Origin: Halorubellus sp034808145
GTDB taxonomy: Archaea; Halobacteriota; Halobacteria; Halobacteriales; Natrialbaceae
Length of the DNA: 64,000 bases
Assembly (NCBI RefSeq): GCF_034808145.1
Contig: NZ_JAXHGM010000006.1
Span: 1 to 64,000 of the forward strand
Reading direction: 5' to 3'
Below the pieces are notes generated by a model that was not told the origin of the DNA, did no database searches, and was given only the letters and a program-made list of their open reading frames with translations. Both the position numbers and the translations under genes were made by a program. Positions 36,890 through 46,195 of the stretch are shown here, in pieces; the first letter of the stretch is position 1, and the number at the start of each line of letters is the position of its first letter.

Positions 36890-38851
36890 ATGACCACGGA
36901 GAGACCAGCAGATAGCAATCACGCGTCCCTCACGGTGAGCGACATCGGCGGGATCCAGCAAGCCGCAATCGAGATGACACCAGGGTTGACGACGCTCGCT
37001 GGAGCAAACGCGACCAATCGCACTTCGCTCCTCCAGGCTCTGAACGAGACTCTCGGTGGGACTATGGGCTCGGTCAGACGGGGCGCTGGGGACGAACAGG
37101 CTCACGCCGAATTGACGGTGAACGATGAAACGTGCCGTCGAACACTCGCTCAGTGGGAGGGTTCCATCACACGGGGCGGGAGTCCGTACACGACCAACTC
37201 CACCATCGTCAATCTGTACGCGTCGTTGCTGGAGCGAAACGAGATTCGCCGACTGATCGAGAGCGGGGATTCGGCGTCGGTCGACCGCAAGTTGCCGGAT
37301 CTCTTGATGGCGCCAATCGACTTGGACGCTATTCAGGCCGAGATCGAGGAACGACAACAGCGTAGACGCATGATCGAGAACCAACTCGAGAAGATCGAGT
37401 CGAAAAAGGCGGAACTTCCCGGTCTCGAAGAACGCCGGCGAGAAGAGAAACGCACTATCGAAGAACTCGAGAGTGAAATTGCGGCCAAACGGGAGCAAAT
37501 CACCGAGCTGGACATCGATCGCGGAGAGGCGGAAGCGGCTGAAGCGCAACTCGACGAGTTGGAAACCGCTCAAGAGGAATCCCGTAGCATCGAGGCGACC
37601 ATCGAGCGCAAGGAACGTTCCCTCGAAGAAAGCCAGCAACGGCTCGGTGACAAGCGCGACGAGCTGACGGAGGTCGAACAGAGAATCGAGGAAACGTCTG
37701 CACCAGACGAGGAGACGATCCAAACGCTCGAGGAGAGACGTGATAGGGTGGCGCACGTTGCTTCCCTGCTCGACAGTTTGGCCGAGGCGAGCCGGTCACT
37801 GACGACGACCGAAGAGACATTTTCTCTCCCTGATGCACTCATACTCGATGAGGACGTGACTGGGGCTCTCGATCCAGGAGCGCAGACCATCGCATGCCCT
37901 ACCTGTGGAAACACCGTCGAGCGCGAGACGGTTCACGATCGTATCGACGTCATTCGGTCGAGCGCGACGGAACACCACGAGAAAGCCGACGAGATCGAAG
38001 AGCAACAGTCGAAACTCCGCTCGAGGCGCCAGCAACTGGAGCAACTGCAGCGAGAGAAACAAGGTCTCGAAAACGACATTCAACGTCTCGAACACCGCAT
38101 CGACGAGACCGACGAGCGGATCAGCGAACTCAAACACGACCTCGAAGCCAAGCAGGAGGAAATCGACGATCTGTACGATCGGGTCGAAGAGATGAGAGAG
38201 CACCGCAATCGGGAACTCGAGACGCTATACGACGAAATCGCGGACTTGCAGGGAGAGCGCGCGGATGCGGAAGCGAACCTCGACCGACTCGAATCCCAAA
38301 TCGTGGAGCATGAGTCAACCGTTGACGAGGAAGACGCACTGCGTGAGGAGAAGGCCGAACTGGAGGAGGCGATCGAGGAACGGCGTGGTCGCATCAGCTC
38401 ACTCGAGAAGCGCGTGCAAGAGGAAGCCTCGAACCACATGAGTGCGCTGGTCGAACGTCTCCAGTACGACCGAATCGAAGGGATTCGACTCGACCGGAAG
38501 CCATCGGAGGCACCGGCTTCGTTCTCAGAGTTCGAGCTCGTGGTGGCACGACGCCGCGAGGATGGCGTGGTGATCGAGGAGCGTGACTTGGCAACGCTCT
38601 CTGAGTCCGAAAGATCGCTGATTGGCCTCGTGGTCGCGCTCGCGGGATACATCGCACACGAGGTCGCTGACGAAGTGCCGTTCATGTTGCTCGACTCGAT
38701 CGAGCAGTTCGACTCAGGTCGAATCAGCAGGCTGCTGCAGTATGTTCGCGAGGAGGTCGACGTGACGTACGTCATCGCTGCCCTGCTGCCAGAAGACGCG
38801 AGTGGAATCACCGTGGGGCACACAGAAATCGAAGCTGATAGCCTGACCTAG
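36890..38851 (+). CDS. Archaea-specific SMC-related protein
   Basis: A 653-aa protein with SMC/Rad50 architecture. An N-terminal nucleotide-binding segment GANATNRTS (residues 38-46) has Arg where Walker A normally has Lys. Long heptad coiled coils fill about 160-560, interrupted by a zinc-hook-like CPTCG near 334. The C-terminal ABC half carries LSESERSLIGLVVALAG (signature region, about 565) and LLDSIEQFDSGR (D-loop region, about 602). It follows the RdfA-like gene by 144 bp on the same strand, a pairing seen in other haloarchaea. The Arg in Walker A suggests altered ATP handling. It may bridge or sense DNA as Rad50-like proteins do. Confidence 0.8.
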   Translation: MTTERPADSNHASLTVSDIGGIQQAAIEMTPGLTTLAGANATNRTSLLQALNETLGGTMGSVRRGAGDEQAHAELTVNDETCRRTLAQWEGSITRGGSPYTTNSTIVNLYASLLERNEIRRLIESGDSASVDRKLPDLLMAPIDLDAIQAEIEERQQRRRMIENQLEKIESKKAELPGLEERRREEKRTIEELESEIAAKREQITELDIDRGEAEAAEAQLDELETAQEESRSIEATIERKERSLEESQQRLGDKRDELTEVEQRIEETSAPDEETIQTLEERRDRVAHVASLLDSLAEASRSLTTTEETFSLPDALILDEDVTGALDPGAQTIACPTCGNTVERETVHDRIDVIRSSATEHHEKADEIEEQQSKLRSRRQQLEQLQREKQGLENDIQRLEHRIDETDERISELKHDLEAKQEEIDDLYDRVEEMREHRNRELETLYDEIADLQGERADAEANLDRLESQIVEHESTVDEEDALREEKAELEEAIEERRGRISSLEKRVQEEASNHMSALVERLQYDRIEGIRLDRKPSEAPASFSEFELVVARRREDGVVIEERDLATLSESERSLIGLVVALAGYIAHEVADEVPFMLLDSIEQFDSGRISRLLQYVREEVDVTYVIAALLPEDASGITVGHTEIEADSLT

Positions 38852-39087
38852 AATCATCGGAGCATAAGTGTCCAAGACGAACGCGTGGACTTCACCGTGT
38901 CAAAATCCTGGCAGGGCGGGGGTTGATGATTGTTTGGGATGTCATAGAATAGATCTCAAGGTAGTTGATCTCGGGAGTCCTGGCACGAACCGCCTCTTCT
39001 GTGAGTGTTCGTAACCAACAGTACTTCCGTGGAGATTTTATACGTAACCCTTCGACAGGTTTGTCTCCTCTCGACCTGGCTACCCAA

Positions 39088-39097
39088 TAAATATTCG
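39088..39097 (+). promoter_or_regulatory. TATA-like box for the J-domain gene
   Basis: AATAAATATT lies about 30 bp before the ATG at 39123, the normal position for a leaderless haloarchaeal transcript. Confidence 0.5.
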
Positions 39098-39122
39098 TAA
39101 TAGGTGGTTATTATCAACGAAC

Positions 39123-39857
39123 ATGAGTGAACCGCATCGAATTCTGGGTGTGTCAAAGGATGCACCGGAAACAGTTGTAGATGCAGCATATAGGGCACTT
39201 GCCAAAGAAAAGCACCCAGACCAAGGCGGTGATCCTGGAGAATTCACGGAAATCAAGGAGGCATATGATACAATAAAGTCAGGAAGCGGAGAGACCAACA
39301 CTCAAACTCCGCCCAGCTGGTTTGACTCCGTGTTTTCGTCGGATCCAGCCAATACGATTTCTGTTATTGGCGATGCTGATAGTCAACCTACAGTAGAAGG
39401 AGATATCTTCACCGTCCGGTTAAAAGCAATACTCCCCGATACGGACGCAGCGGAAATTGCAAGATTGCCGGATGATTTAGGGAAGAACACCCGCCGAACC
39501 GTTGTTCTATTTGACATTGAGAACAATACAGATGATGTTCAGAAATGGCACCGGGACAAGACGACCTATATTGATAAGCAAGGATTCACATACGAACGAG
39601 AAGAGACGACCATCGACAGTGAGAAACTAGGTTCACGCTGGACGCATTTCAGTGTAGAAATAGAAGCCAGGGCTAGAACCTACTTTGTAGCAATGGTTGA
39701 AGAACTACCGCCAAATGCCCGCTTAGGGAAAATTGTCCATTCTCAGTATTCTTACGCCGAGGGGCGCACCTCCGGTTGGACAGAAGGTAAAGAGCGATAT
39801 GAATTTGTAATCGAGGAGGGGAACAGAACGTCTATTCCCTTACCTCCAGAACGCTAA
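39123..39857 (+). CDS. J-domain (DnaJ-like) protein
   Basis: A 244-aa protein with an N-terminal J domain (residues 4-55) including the essential HPD motif at 31-33 and the EIKEAYDTI helix IV. It lacks the Gly/Phe region, the zinc-finger cysteines and the C-terminal substrate domains of DnaJ, so it is a specialised co-chaperone that would recruit an Hsp70 (DnaK) to a particular target. The remaining 170 residues are beta-rich and unrecognised. The gene is more A+T-rich than its neighbours, suggesting separate transfer. J-domain proteins recur in haloarchaeal mobile DNA. Confidence 0.8.
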   Translation: MSEPHRILGVSKDAPETVVDAAYRALAKEKHPDQGGDPGEFTEIKEAYDTIKSGSGETNTQTPPSWFDSVFSSDPANTISVIGDADSQPTVEGDIFTVRLKAILPDTDAAEIARLPDDLGKNTRRTVVLFDIENNTDDVQKWHRDKTTYIDKQGFTYEREETTIDSEKLGSRWTHFSVEIEARARTYFVAMVEELPPNARLGKIVHSQYSYAEGRTSGWTEGKERYEFVIEEGNRTSIPLPPER

Positions 39858-40074
39858 TTCAATTACATTTATGCTGATTGCCATTCCCGTAGGCCTCAAT
39901 CTCTAATCTAATGGATAGACGCCTCGCATCTACCCCTATAATCTATAGCTGCTGATGGGTATAAGACGGATTCTATGACTCCCTCGAAGGTTAGCAAGAG
40001 GACGGCTTTGAGTTCCCAGTTCCATCCCAGCCGGGCAGCCTTCAAAAGGATGGACATCGACGATATCGCAGCCA

Positions 40075-40977
40075 ATGGACTCACCTGATAAGATTCCCAA
40101 GCGTAACCGACTCAAGTCCCAGTTTCGTCGCCAGCGGGCGGATCGAGGAACCAACGACCATGAAGAGGGGTATTACGAGGACGATGAGGAACGGCGTCAT
40201 CCAAGTGCGACGACCATCATAGAGCGAATCAATTTTGGGGACTATCCCGAGGAATCGCCACTACACGAGAGTCAAAATCAACGGCGAACGCGGCAACGAC
40301 ACACGTCGAAGTGGTGGGTGAAAACCTGGTACAAACAACAACTCGGCATCCTCGGCCACCACGAAATCACGAACCAGATGGATGTCACCACGCCGGATGG
40401 CAGAGTCGATGCGCGGGAGGAATTGATTGAGCCCTCGGACGAACGCGTGCGGAAGCTTTCGAAACAGGAACTGTTCGACACGCTGAGCGGGTATAATGAC
40501 GTTGGACTGGCTGCGGACAACTGGGAGTACAATCGCTATCCGGCACAACATCCCCTCCTTGATGTTGCCAAGAAGGATGCCGAGGAAATCGCACATCTAT
40601 GGCGAACCACCATCCGACCGGACGTGAGACTTGAGTACGAGGAGGTATGGCGTGGGGAATTGATGTTCGTCCACCTGCTCGAGGATAGCGGCTGGCCTCC
40701 GCTCGGCTACGGCGGACAGATTGATCTCGTTGCCAATCTTCGTGACAAGATTCGAGCCGTCGATCTGAAAACTGGAAGGATACGGATGGCCCATCGAATG
40801 CAGGCTGTGGCCCAACAGCAAGCCTTTTCTGAGATCGAAGGGGCAGCTCTCATCCACGTAACGCCGACCGGAGACTGGGAAATAGAGTGGTCAGAGGACT
40901 GGCCACAAGAATCACTCTGGCAGCAGTTTCAGGCCGAACTCGTCCTCGCAGAACAGGATGACGCGTTCGACTTTTGA
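40075..40977 (+). CDS. RecB/Cas4-like PD-(D/E)XK nuclease family protein
   Basis: A 300-aa protein whose C-terminal third carries a RecB-family nuclease layout: GYGGQIDLVANL (about 209-220), then AVDLKTGRIR (about 226-236, giving D and DxK), then a helix with VAQQQAFSEIEG (about 243-256), the QxxxY-type helix with F in place of Y. Residues 1-110 are charged and include HTSKWWVKTWYKQQLGIL. Such proteins trim or cut DNA ends. No helicase partner is adjacent. The start ATG at 40075 is the only one giving the full conserved region. Confidence 0.65.
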   Translation: MDSPDKIPKRNRLKSQFRRQRADRGTNDHEEGYYEDDEERRHPSATTIIERINFGDYPEESPLHESQNQRRTRQRHTSKWWVKTWYKQQLGILGHHEITNQMDVTTPDGRVDAREELIEPSDERVRKLSKQELFDTLSGYNDVGLAADNWEYNRYPAQHPLLDVAKKDAEEIAHLWRTTIRPDVRLEYEEVWRGELMFVHLLEDSGWPPLGYGGQIDLVANLRDKIRAVDLKTGRIRMAHRMQAVAQQQAFSEIEGAALIHVTPTGDWEIEWSEDWPQESLWQQFQAELVLAEQDDAFDF

Positions 40978-41058
40978 TCGAGTTCTCAACAGCGCCTGCT
41001 ACGCTGCACGCAGGCCGGCATTTATCAGATACTCTGAACAACTCTGCCAGTACACCGT

Positions 41059-41343
41059 ATGACCCAAATGAACCCGGACTCGCTCTCAGATGTCGATGTG
41101 AAGCACGTTGAACGGCACGGGAACACCGACCATTTTGCAGCGGAGTTGCGTAGCGAGGCCCGCCTACACGTGACCGTCTCCGACAATAACCAGATCTGTG
41201 CGACGCTACACGATGGAAACCAGCAAGCAGCCATCGTCGTGGGTGACGATGGAGAGTTGAGTCACGTGTACCGAGATGCAAGTGTCGACGATGAAGCACG
41301 GGAAAGCACCGGGGTTTCGGCGCTTGGAACCCACCGAGACTGA
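41059..41343 (+). CDS. Small hypothetical protein, 94 aa
   Basis: An acidic 94-aa protein. I do not recognise it. It looks like a small beta-sheet domain (ARLHVTVSDNNQICATLHDG) with a disordered tail. It has one cysteine and no membrane segment. It stands alone between the RecB-like nuclease and a minus-strand zinc-finger gene. The host-like codon use supports it being real. Confidence 0.5.
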   Translation: MTQMNPDSLSDVDVKHVERHGNTDHFAAELRSEARLHVTVSDNNQICATLHDGNQQAAIVVGDDGELSHVYRDASVDDEARESTGVSALGTHRD

Positions 41344-41446
41344 ACCACACGCGGGAGAGAATCTGCAACTCTACGACGACGCGGAAGATCAACTATACCG
41401 CAGTCATGATACAACGAGTTCTTAATGGTCATGGCAGAAAGTAGGG

Positions 41447-41620
41447 TCACTCCCGAACGCGAACAGATTGGGACTCGTAGCGACGGTGCCACGCACTTGG
41501 AACGTTCTCGTCCTTGAGTCGCACACGACACGAACACCCCACCTCCCCCTCCACATCCTCGCCGAGTGGAGCGACGTCAGCCCCACACAGGGCGCAGACA
41601 AGCGAATTTGGACTCGACAT
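41447..41620 (-). CDS. Small zinc-finger-like protein, 57 aa
   Basis: A 57-aa product beginning MSSPNSLVCALCGADVAPLG with a second cysteine pair in GCSCRVRL, giving CxxC ... CxC and a likely single zinc site. The longer frame to 41650 is possible, but the ATG at 41620 puts the cysteine motif at the usual distance from the start. Small proteins of this kind are common in haloarchaea and may bind nucleic acid or a protein partner. Confidence 0.5.
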   Translation of the reverse strand: MSSPNSLVCALCGADVAPLGEDVEGEVGCSCRVRLKDENVPSAWHRRYESQSVRVRE

Positions 41621-41711
41621 CAGACTTACTTTATGATTGTCTTTCAACACATATAAACAACTCGCACCACCGGCCCGTCGTCCAGCGAATACAGCCTACA
41701 ATAACACCCAC

Positions 41712-42950
41712 TTACTCAAACTCCGCTACAACCAAGTCAGCGGATTCCTCGCGATCGTCCACGGACTCCATTTCATTCCACGCAACACGCCCATCAGGCT
41801 CGTACCTTCCGATGTCCTCGATGACGATCCCCTCGAGTTCTTCGTCGAAGTCTGCATCTTTCTCGCTCTGATACCAGGCCACCATCTCCTCAGCTGTGTC
41901 TACCCATTCCTCGTCGAGAACACCATTCCCACCCATCCTACCGGACTTATGTTGGTTACCACACACCTCCAGTAACGCCGACTCTATCACATCGCACGTC
42001 ACCCCAGACATTTCCCCGTCTTGCGACAGATAATCCCGCATCTCCTGCCACGTGTCGCGATATTTCTCACCGACGTGAGGGCGTCCAGCAAGCCCCTCAT
42101 CCAGATGCTGCGGCGCTGCGAACGCAACCCCCACGATCTTCGTGATTAACCGCTCACGATCTCTTTGCGCTTCCATCTCAGACTCCTCCATATACCGATT
42201 CCACGCATCCACAGCGGTCAGATAGCTTCCATCACGCTCAGGATGCTCTGCAGCCAACCAATCCACAACCGATGGCTCAGGCGCATCTTCACGGTTCCCG
42301 AGAACCAGACCCTGACGCACGTAGGATGTTGTATCGTTCCCCGTCACTTGCTTCGCGATTGCCACCATATCGCCCAGGCGAACGATATCTCCCTTCTGAC
42401 GAAGGACGCCCGCGATTAGTGCCGTTCTCGCCGCACCCGGTTTCTGTGGGACTGTCTCGGGGATGTGGTCAGGATCGACAGCCACGACTTGTTCACCGGC
42501 GAACTCGTCGGGAGAACCAACCGGGTCAAATCGGTCGGCCATCTGCTTGATCTCCTCGCTCGGAACCTCGCCGTCGAACTCGTCGGCATCGTAGTCGTCC
42601 CAGAAGTCGCCCTCATTGTCTGTTATCTTAGTTGGATTCTCGGAGTCGTTTTTCATTTGAGAGTCCGCGCTCGAAGAGGGAGACGAGGAAGAACGGAGAC
42701 GTTGGATCTCGTTCGTGAGCCGCTCGTTCTCGGCGTGGAGTCGCTCATTCTCCTGCTCGAGACGTTTCTTCTCCGTGTCCTCGTTGGCCGCGTCAGAGCC
42801 TGAACCATCCATATATTGCAGTAGTGCCGCTTCGGCCTCCTCGCTCGCGACGCCGCGCCACTTCCCTCGCTTTGCGCGGACGAAATCTTTCCATTCCTCC
42901 TTCGTAATCGTCGCCGTCTCGTCGAGCGTGATCACAATCTGTTCTGTCAT
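41712..42950 (-). CDS. Hypothetical coiled-coil protein, 412 aa
   Basis: An acidic protein not recognised to family. It starts at ATG 42950 (MTEQIVITLDETATITKEEW), supported by a GGTAAAAAAG box about 27 bp upstream. Residues 50-85 form a short coiled coil (EQENERLHAENERLTNEIQR) followed by a serine-rich disordered stretch. The C-terminal 250 residues look helical, with a segment GGNGVLDEEWVDTAEEMVAW. The N-terminus resembles the start of plasmid-borne haloarchaeal regulatory proteins. It is the first gene left of a 900-bp non-coding region and divergent from a winged-helix gene, a layout seen around plasmid replication or partition loci. Confidence 0.55.
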   Translation of the reverse strand: MTEQIVITLDETATITKEEWKDFVRAKRGKWRGVASEEAEAALLQYMDGSGSDAANEDTEKKRLEQENERLHAENERLTNEIQRLRSSSSPSSSADSQMKNDSENPTKITDNEGDFWDDYDADEFDGEVPSEEIKQMADRFDPVGSPDEFAGEQVVAVDPDHIPETVPQKPGAARTALIAGVLRQKGDIVRLGDMVAIAKQVTGNDTTSYVRQGLVLGNREDAPEPSVVDWLAAEHPERDGSYLTAVDAWNRYMEESEMEAQRDRERLITKIVGVAFAAPQHLDEGLAGRPHVGEKYRDTWQEMRDYLSQDGEMSGVTCDVIESALLEVCGNQHKSGRMGGNGVLDEEWVDTAEEMVAWYQSEKDADFDEELEGIVIEDIGRYEPDGRVAWNEMESVDDREESADLVVAEFE

Positions 42951-42971
42951 CGTTCCAACGTAACCGTCGAA

Positions 42972-43000
42972 AGGGTAAAAAAGATCCGTCCGATTGACGG
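42972..43000 (-). promoter_or_regulatory. Promoter region with inverted repeat
   Basis: A TATA-like GGTAAAAAAG (minus strand, about 42974-42983) precedes the ATG at 42950 by about 27 bp. Just upstream, CCGTC (42986-42990) and GACGG (42996-43000) form an inverted repeat in the position where a TFB element or repressor site would be. Confidence 0.4.
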
Positions 43001-43019
43001 TTGGCATAGATATGTTCAT

Positions 43020-43946
43020 CTAACCATATACATACATTATCTTATTTAATGCAATTAAGTGATTAGGTTAGTTAGGTAGAGGGGTGGTGAGGGGTGGAGG
43101 CAGCGACGTTCGTGAACCTGACACACCCTCTGCCAGGAGAGCGTCTCTACCGACGGTTCATGATTGAGACGTGGCTCCCCCGTCCTCGTCTTCCTCTTCG
43201 AGCGAGGTCTCTCAAATGAAAAACGACTTCGGCGGTAAATCGTTTAGCGCCGCCAAGACGACGAAGACGTCCATCTCGTGAGTCTCTACGAGCGAGCCAC
43301 GATGGTGTCGATGTTCACGTGAGGACACGCGGTTCTCCGTGGTTCTCGGCGTGGTTCTGCGCTCTCTTCCCACCCCTCGGTTCCGATGAACTTGGCGGCC
43401 CCACGCTCGCAAAGAGTGTCTGCGAGCTGGCTGTCAGCGATGGTTGAGGGGAGTTCCCTGTCGCGTCGATAGACTGGGTGTCCTCCCTCGGCGTCGATGG
43501 TCTGGGGCCAGTCTGGCTGTCCTACGTGGCTGCTGACTGTCTCTCACGCGTGGGTGTCGCGGCGCGCACGCGATCAATGTGTAACTCCTTCTCGACACGG
43601 GGGAGTCCCTGTTCGGCGACGATGTTCGATGTTCCCTCTTTCTCGACGTTGTTCTCTCTTCGGCCCGGGGTGTGGGACTCGGCCCTTGCCTCTGAGTAGT
43701 CCCTGCTCGGTCGCACTGTGCTCCCCTCCCTCCTCGCCAGGGTTGGCCTCGCGATGCTCGCACCCTCGGAGGTTCGATGGTCAACCGTTCTGGTTGGGGG
43801 TGTGTTGTACTGTCGGCGCGGTTGTCTTCCGAGAGCGCCCCGAGGATTCACCTGAAGATTCAGCCGTGAGGAGTCCCTGGAGGATTTTCCTCCCGTTAAT
43901 TATTAGCGATACTTTTTGTCCGAGTACGACCTATCACCAACTAGGT
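43020..43946. other. Long non-coding gap, function unknown
   Basis: About 930 bp with no frame that looks haloarchaeal: the longest frames encode Arg-rich, non-acidic products. It begins with an A+T-rich stretch (43020-43075) and continues as C/T-rich sequence in which GAGTCCCTG-like words recur (near 43449, 43603, 43697 and 43870). It separates two divergent genes. A replication origin, centromere-like site, ncRNA or decayed gene are all possible. Confidence 0.4.
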
Positions 43947-44462
43947 ATGAATCTGGACGAACTCGATTTGGAGCGTGAGGATGTCGAGGTACTTCGAGAG
44001 GTGGCGAATCACGGCGACCGTGGCGTGACGACGGGTGAGGTGGTGAGGGTGGTTGGTTGGGCGACGGAGAATCACCACGTGACCTACCGGTTCAACAAGT
44101 TGGAGGAGCGTGGTTTGATTGCCAGTCGTCAGGAGTCTGCGCGCGGCCAGGGTAACCAGATTGACCCGCGTGTTGCGTACGCGACCGATGCGGGCGAGGA
44201 ACTCGCCGAGGAGGTTGAGTTCGATCCGAGTAACGCGCCTATGGACGAGCGGTTGGAGAGGTTGGAGAAGCAGATGGGGAAGATGCGGGACACGTATGGG
44301 GCGGTGAAGCAACGGATTGTGGGGTTGGAGGACGAAGTTGAGGAGCTGGAGGACGAATTCGACCGCGATCTCGAAGAGCTCAACGACGACATCGAGGGTC
44401 TGAAGCGAACGGTGAATAATGGCGAGGACTCGCTCGTCGACGAGTTGGAGTTCGGCGACTGA
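43947..44462 (+). CDS. Winged-helix DNA-binding regulator with coiled-coil tail
   Basis: A 171-aa protein starting at ATG 43947. Residues 8-75 form a winged helix (EVLREVANHGDRGVTTGEVV, recognition region HHVTYRFNKLEERGLIASRQ) similar to MarR/ArsR-like archaeal repressors. Residues 95-165 are a long coiled coil, probably for dimerisation. It is divergent from the 412-aa gene across the non-coding gap. A long frame upstream of this ATG exists but is not acidic and has no supporting features. A role as the regulator of this plasmid- or provirus-like segment is plausible. Confidence 0.7.
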   Translation: MNLDELDLEREDVEVLREVANHGDRGVTTGEVVRVVGWATENHHVTYRFNKLEERGLIASRQESARGQGNQIDPRVAYATDAGEELAEEVEFDPSNAPMDERLERLEKQMGKMRDTYGAVKQRIVGLEDEVEELEDEFDRDLEELNDDIEGLKRTVNNGEDSLVDELEFGD

Positions 44463-44536
44463 GCCGTTGTTTCACTGAACTATCCGTGTTCGGGAGAAGT
44501 CTCATTGCGACTTTTCATCGGAACTCGGGGGTGTCC

Positions 44537-44944
44537 TTAGTCCGAGTCCAGAACCTCGATTCCGATGACGGCACTACATCCGTAGATGTCTTCATCGCTG
44601 TCGTCGAGATATTGATCTTCGACGTACCAGTCCGCCTCGGGGTCACGCCATTTTCCTGTTGTGCGGTTCTCCTCTGCGTCGATGATGGTGTAGTGGCCAG
44701 TCAGGTTGAGTCCGTGTTCTGTGGGGATTTCGCTGGCGTCAACCTTCACATCGAACGACGCACTGCCATACGACGGGTGTTCTTCATCTGATTCTTTTTT
44801 CAAAGTCCGGTAGTGTCGGACGTCTTCGCAGTTGCCTGTAATCGTGTACCCGTTTTCAAGGTGGAGTTTCACTTCGACGTCTTCTTTGCTGGCGGTTGTC
44901 CGGAGCGTCTCGACGATCTCTGCGTTGCAGTCGTGTGTTGACAT
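44537..44944 (-). CDS. Hypothetical protein, 135 aa
   Basis: An acidic protein of unknown family. Residues 20-110 look beta-rich (VEVKLHLENGYTITGNCEDV, then HYTIIDAEENRTTGKW), perhaps a small sandwich. Three cysteines are not clustered. It is convergent with the winged-helix gene. No motif suggests a function. Confidence 0.5.
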   Translation of the reverse strand: MSTHDCNAEIVETLRTTASKEDVEVKLHLENGYTITGNCEDVRHYRTLKKESDEEHPSYGSASFDVKVDASEIPTEHGLNLTGHYTIIDAEENRTTGKWRDPEADWYVEDQYLDDSDEDIYGCSAVIGIEVLDSD

Positions 44945-45063
44945 CCAGTCTTAGCGACATCCTGGGTTACTTAAGAATGTTTTCGCGATTGACGTTTTCC
45001 AGCCTGGCGAGTCGGGCTGGCTGCCGGTTCGCCGTCAGAGGGCTGGTGACCACCGAATCAGTA

Positions 45064-45813
45064 CTACACGTGGTCTCGACGTGCTTCCATCTCGTCGTAG
45101 ATTGCTCCCGTGACATCCAGCATAAAGGCGCGTACGTACTCACGCATCGTGTCGTCCATCGCTTCATCGACGACATCGTGTCCCTCTGCTGCCTCGTTCA
45201 CAGCGTCGAAGTCGAAGTCTAGGGCGTCCTCGACGGACTGTATTTCGCCCGTTTCTCGGGTTTCGTCGCTTAGTTGGCCGAGTACGGCGTCCACTTGTTC
45301 CTCCTTGAATTCGACTTCCTCGTTGGGGAGTTCTTCCTGGATGGCTTCAATATCTACCCCTTCGATAAGTTGGTTGACTTGTTCGATGGAGGGATTCGTC
45401 TCCCCTCGTTCTTTAGCGGACTTTTGGAGGATGTTGAGTAGTTCTGTTGGAGATTCTTCGTCACCTTGTTCGACGATGATGACGAGACCGTTGGCGATGT
45501 CGCCGAGATCATCCATCCGCTCTCTTGCTTCACGCGGAACACCGCCTGGGGCGCCGGCGGCGTGCTCCTTAATCTCCTCTGATAGAGGATCGAGTTCTGA
45601 ACGGAGTTTTTCTGTGTTGGTCTCGGGTTGGAATTCGGTGACTCTGCGTCCAAGATGTTCCACACGGGCGATTAGGCCGAGTGCGTCGGCGAACCAGTCT
45701 TTGGCAGACTGTTTTCGCTCGAGCTGGTAGCGGTAGCGTTGGACGAGGATGCCGCCAGCAGCACCAATGACGATTCCGCTGGCGACGCCGAGTGGGGCGA
45801 CTGGCACGGTCAC
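45064..45813 (-). CDS. Membrane-anchored helical protein, 249 aa
   Basis: One N-terminal membrane segment (APLGVASGIVIGAAGGILV, residues 5-23) is followed by a basic patch RYRYQLERKQ that would sit in the cytoplasm. About 220 acidic helical residues with coiled-coil character come next. Small membrane-anchored proteins like this recur in haloarchaeal accessory regions. The family and function are unknown. It ends in the motif YDEMEARRDHV with no retention or sorting signal that I recognise. Confidence 0.55.
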   Translation of the reverse strand: MTVPVAPLGVASGIVIGAAGGILVQRYRYQLERKQSAKDWFADALGLIARVEHLGRRVTEFQPETNTEKLRSELDPLSEEIKEHAAGAPGGVPREARERMDDLGDIANGLVIIVEQGDEESPTELLNILQKSAKERGETNPSIEQVNQLIEGVDIEAIQEELPNEEVEFKEEQVDAVLGQLSDETRETGEIQSVEDALDFDFDAVNEAAEGHDVVDEAMDDTMREYVRAFMLDVTGAIYDEMEARRDHV

Positions 45814-46195
45814 TCACCACCCTCGGTTCGATTCATAGAGCAGTGTGATTGTTCGTACCATTTAGTTGTTCACGGTGGTTCTGGTGGTAGTGGTACCGGG
45901 GTAGTTCGACTGCTCGCCGAGGTTGGTTCGCGTTGATGATGACAGCACACCGCGTAAGGCATCAGGTGTGACATTCGTTCTGGGCGAGTAGGAGGGTGTC
46001 TGGGATTCCCGCGTTCGGGGACACTCTCGGTGTCAGGTTACACTTAAGGTGTCCGTTCTCTTTGGCGTTCTTTCGGTCTCGTCCGCGAAGGTGAGACTGC
46101 GGACGTCCGACTGTCGATGTTGTTCCAGTAGTCGGGAGTTTGCGACCGCCCCGTTAGTGCAAGAAGCAGTTCTAGCCGGTGTGCAAGCGGTTGCG
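45814..46195. other. Gap downstream of the serine recombinase
   Basis: About 380 bp with no credible coding frame. The frames present are short and not acidic. No clear repeat longer than 8 bp was seen. Confidence 0.4.

Noticed and set aside
37132..38823. Long antisense frames across the SMC-like gene
   Set aside because: They are low-complexity Ser/Arg-rich products of reading coiled-coil codons on the wrong strand.
43497..43946. Upstream extension of the winged-helix gene
   Set aside because: Translation before 43947 is Arg/Cys/Ser-rich and not acidic; the ATG at 43947 starts the acidic domain.
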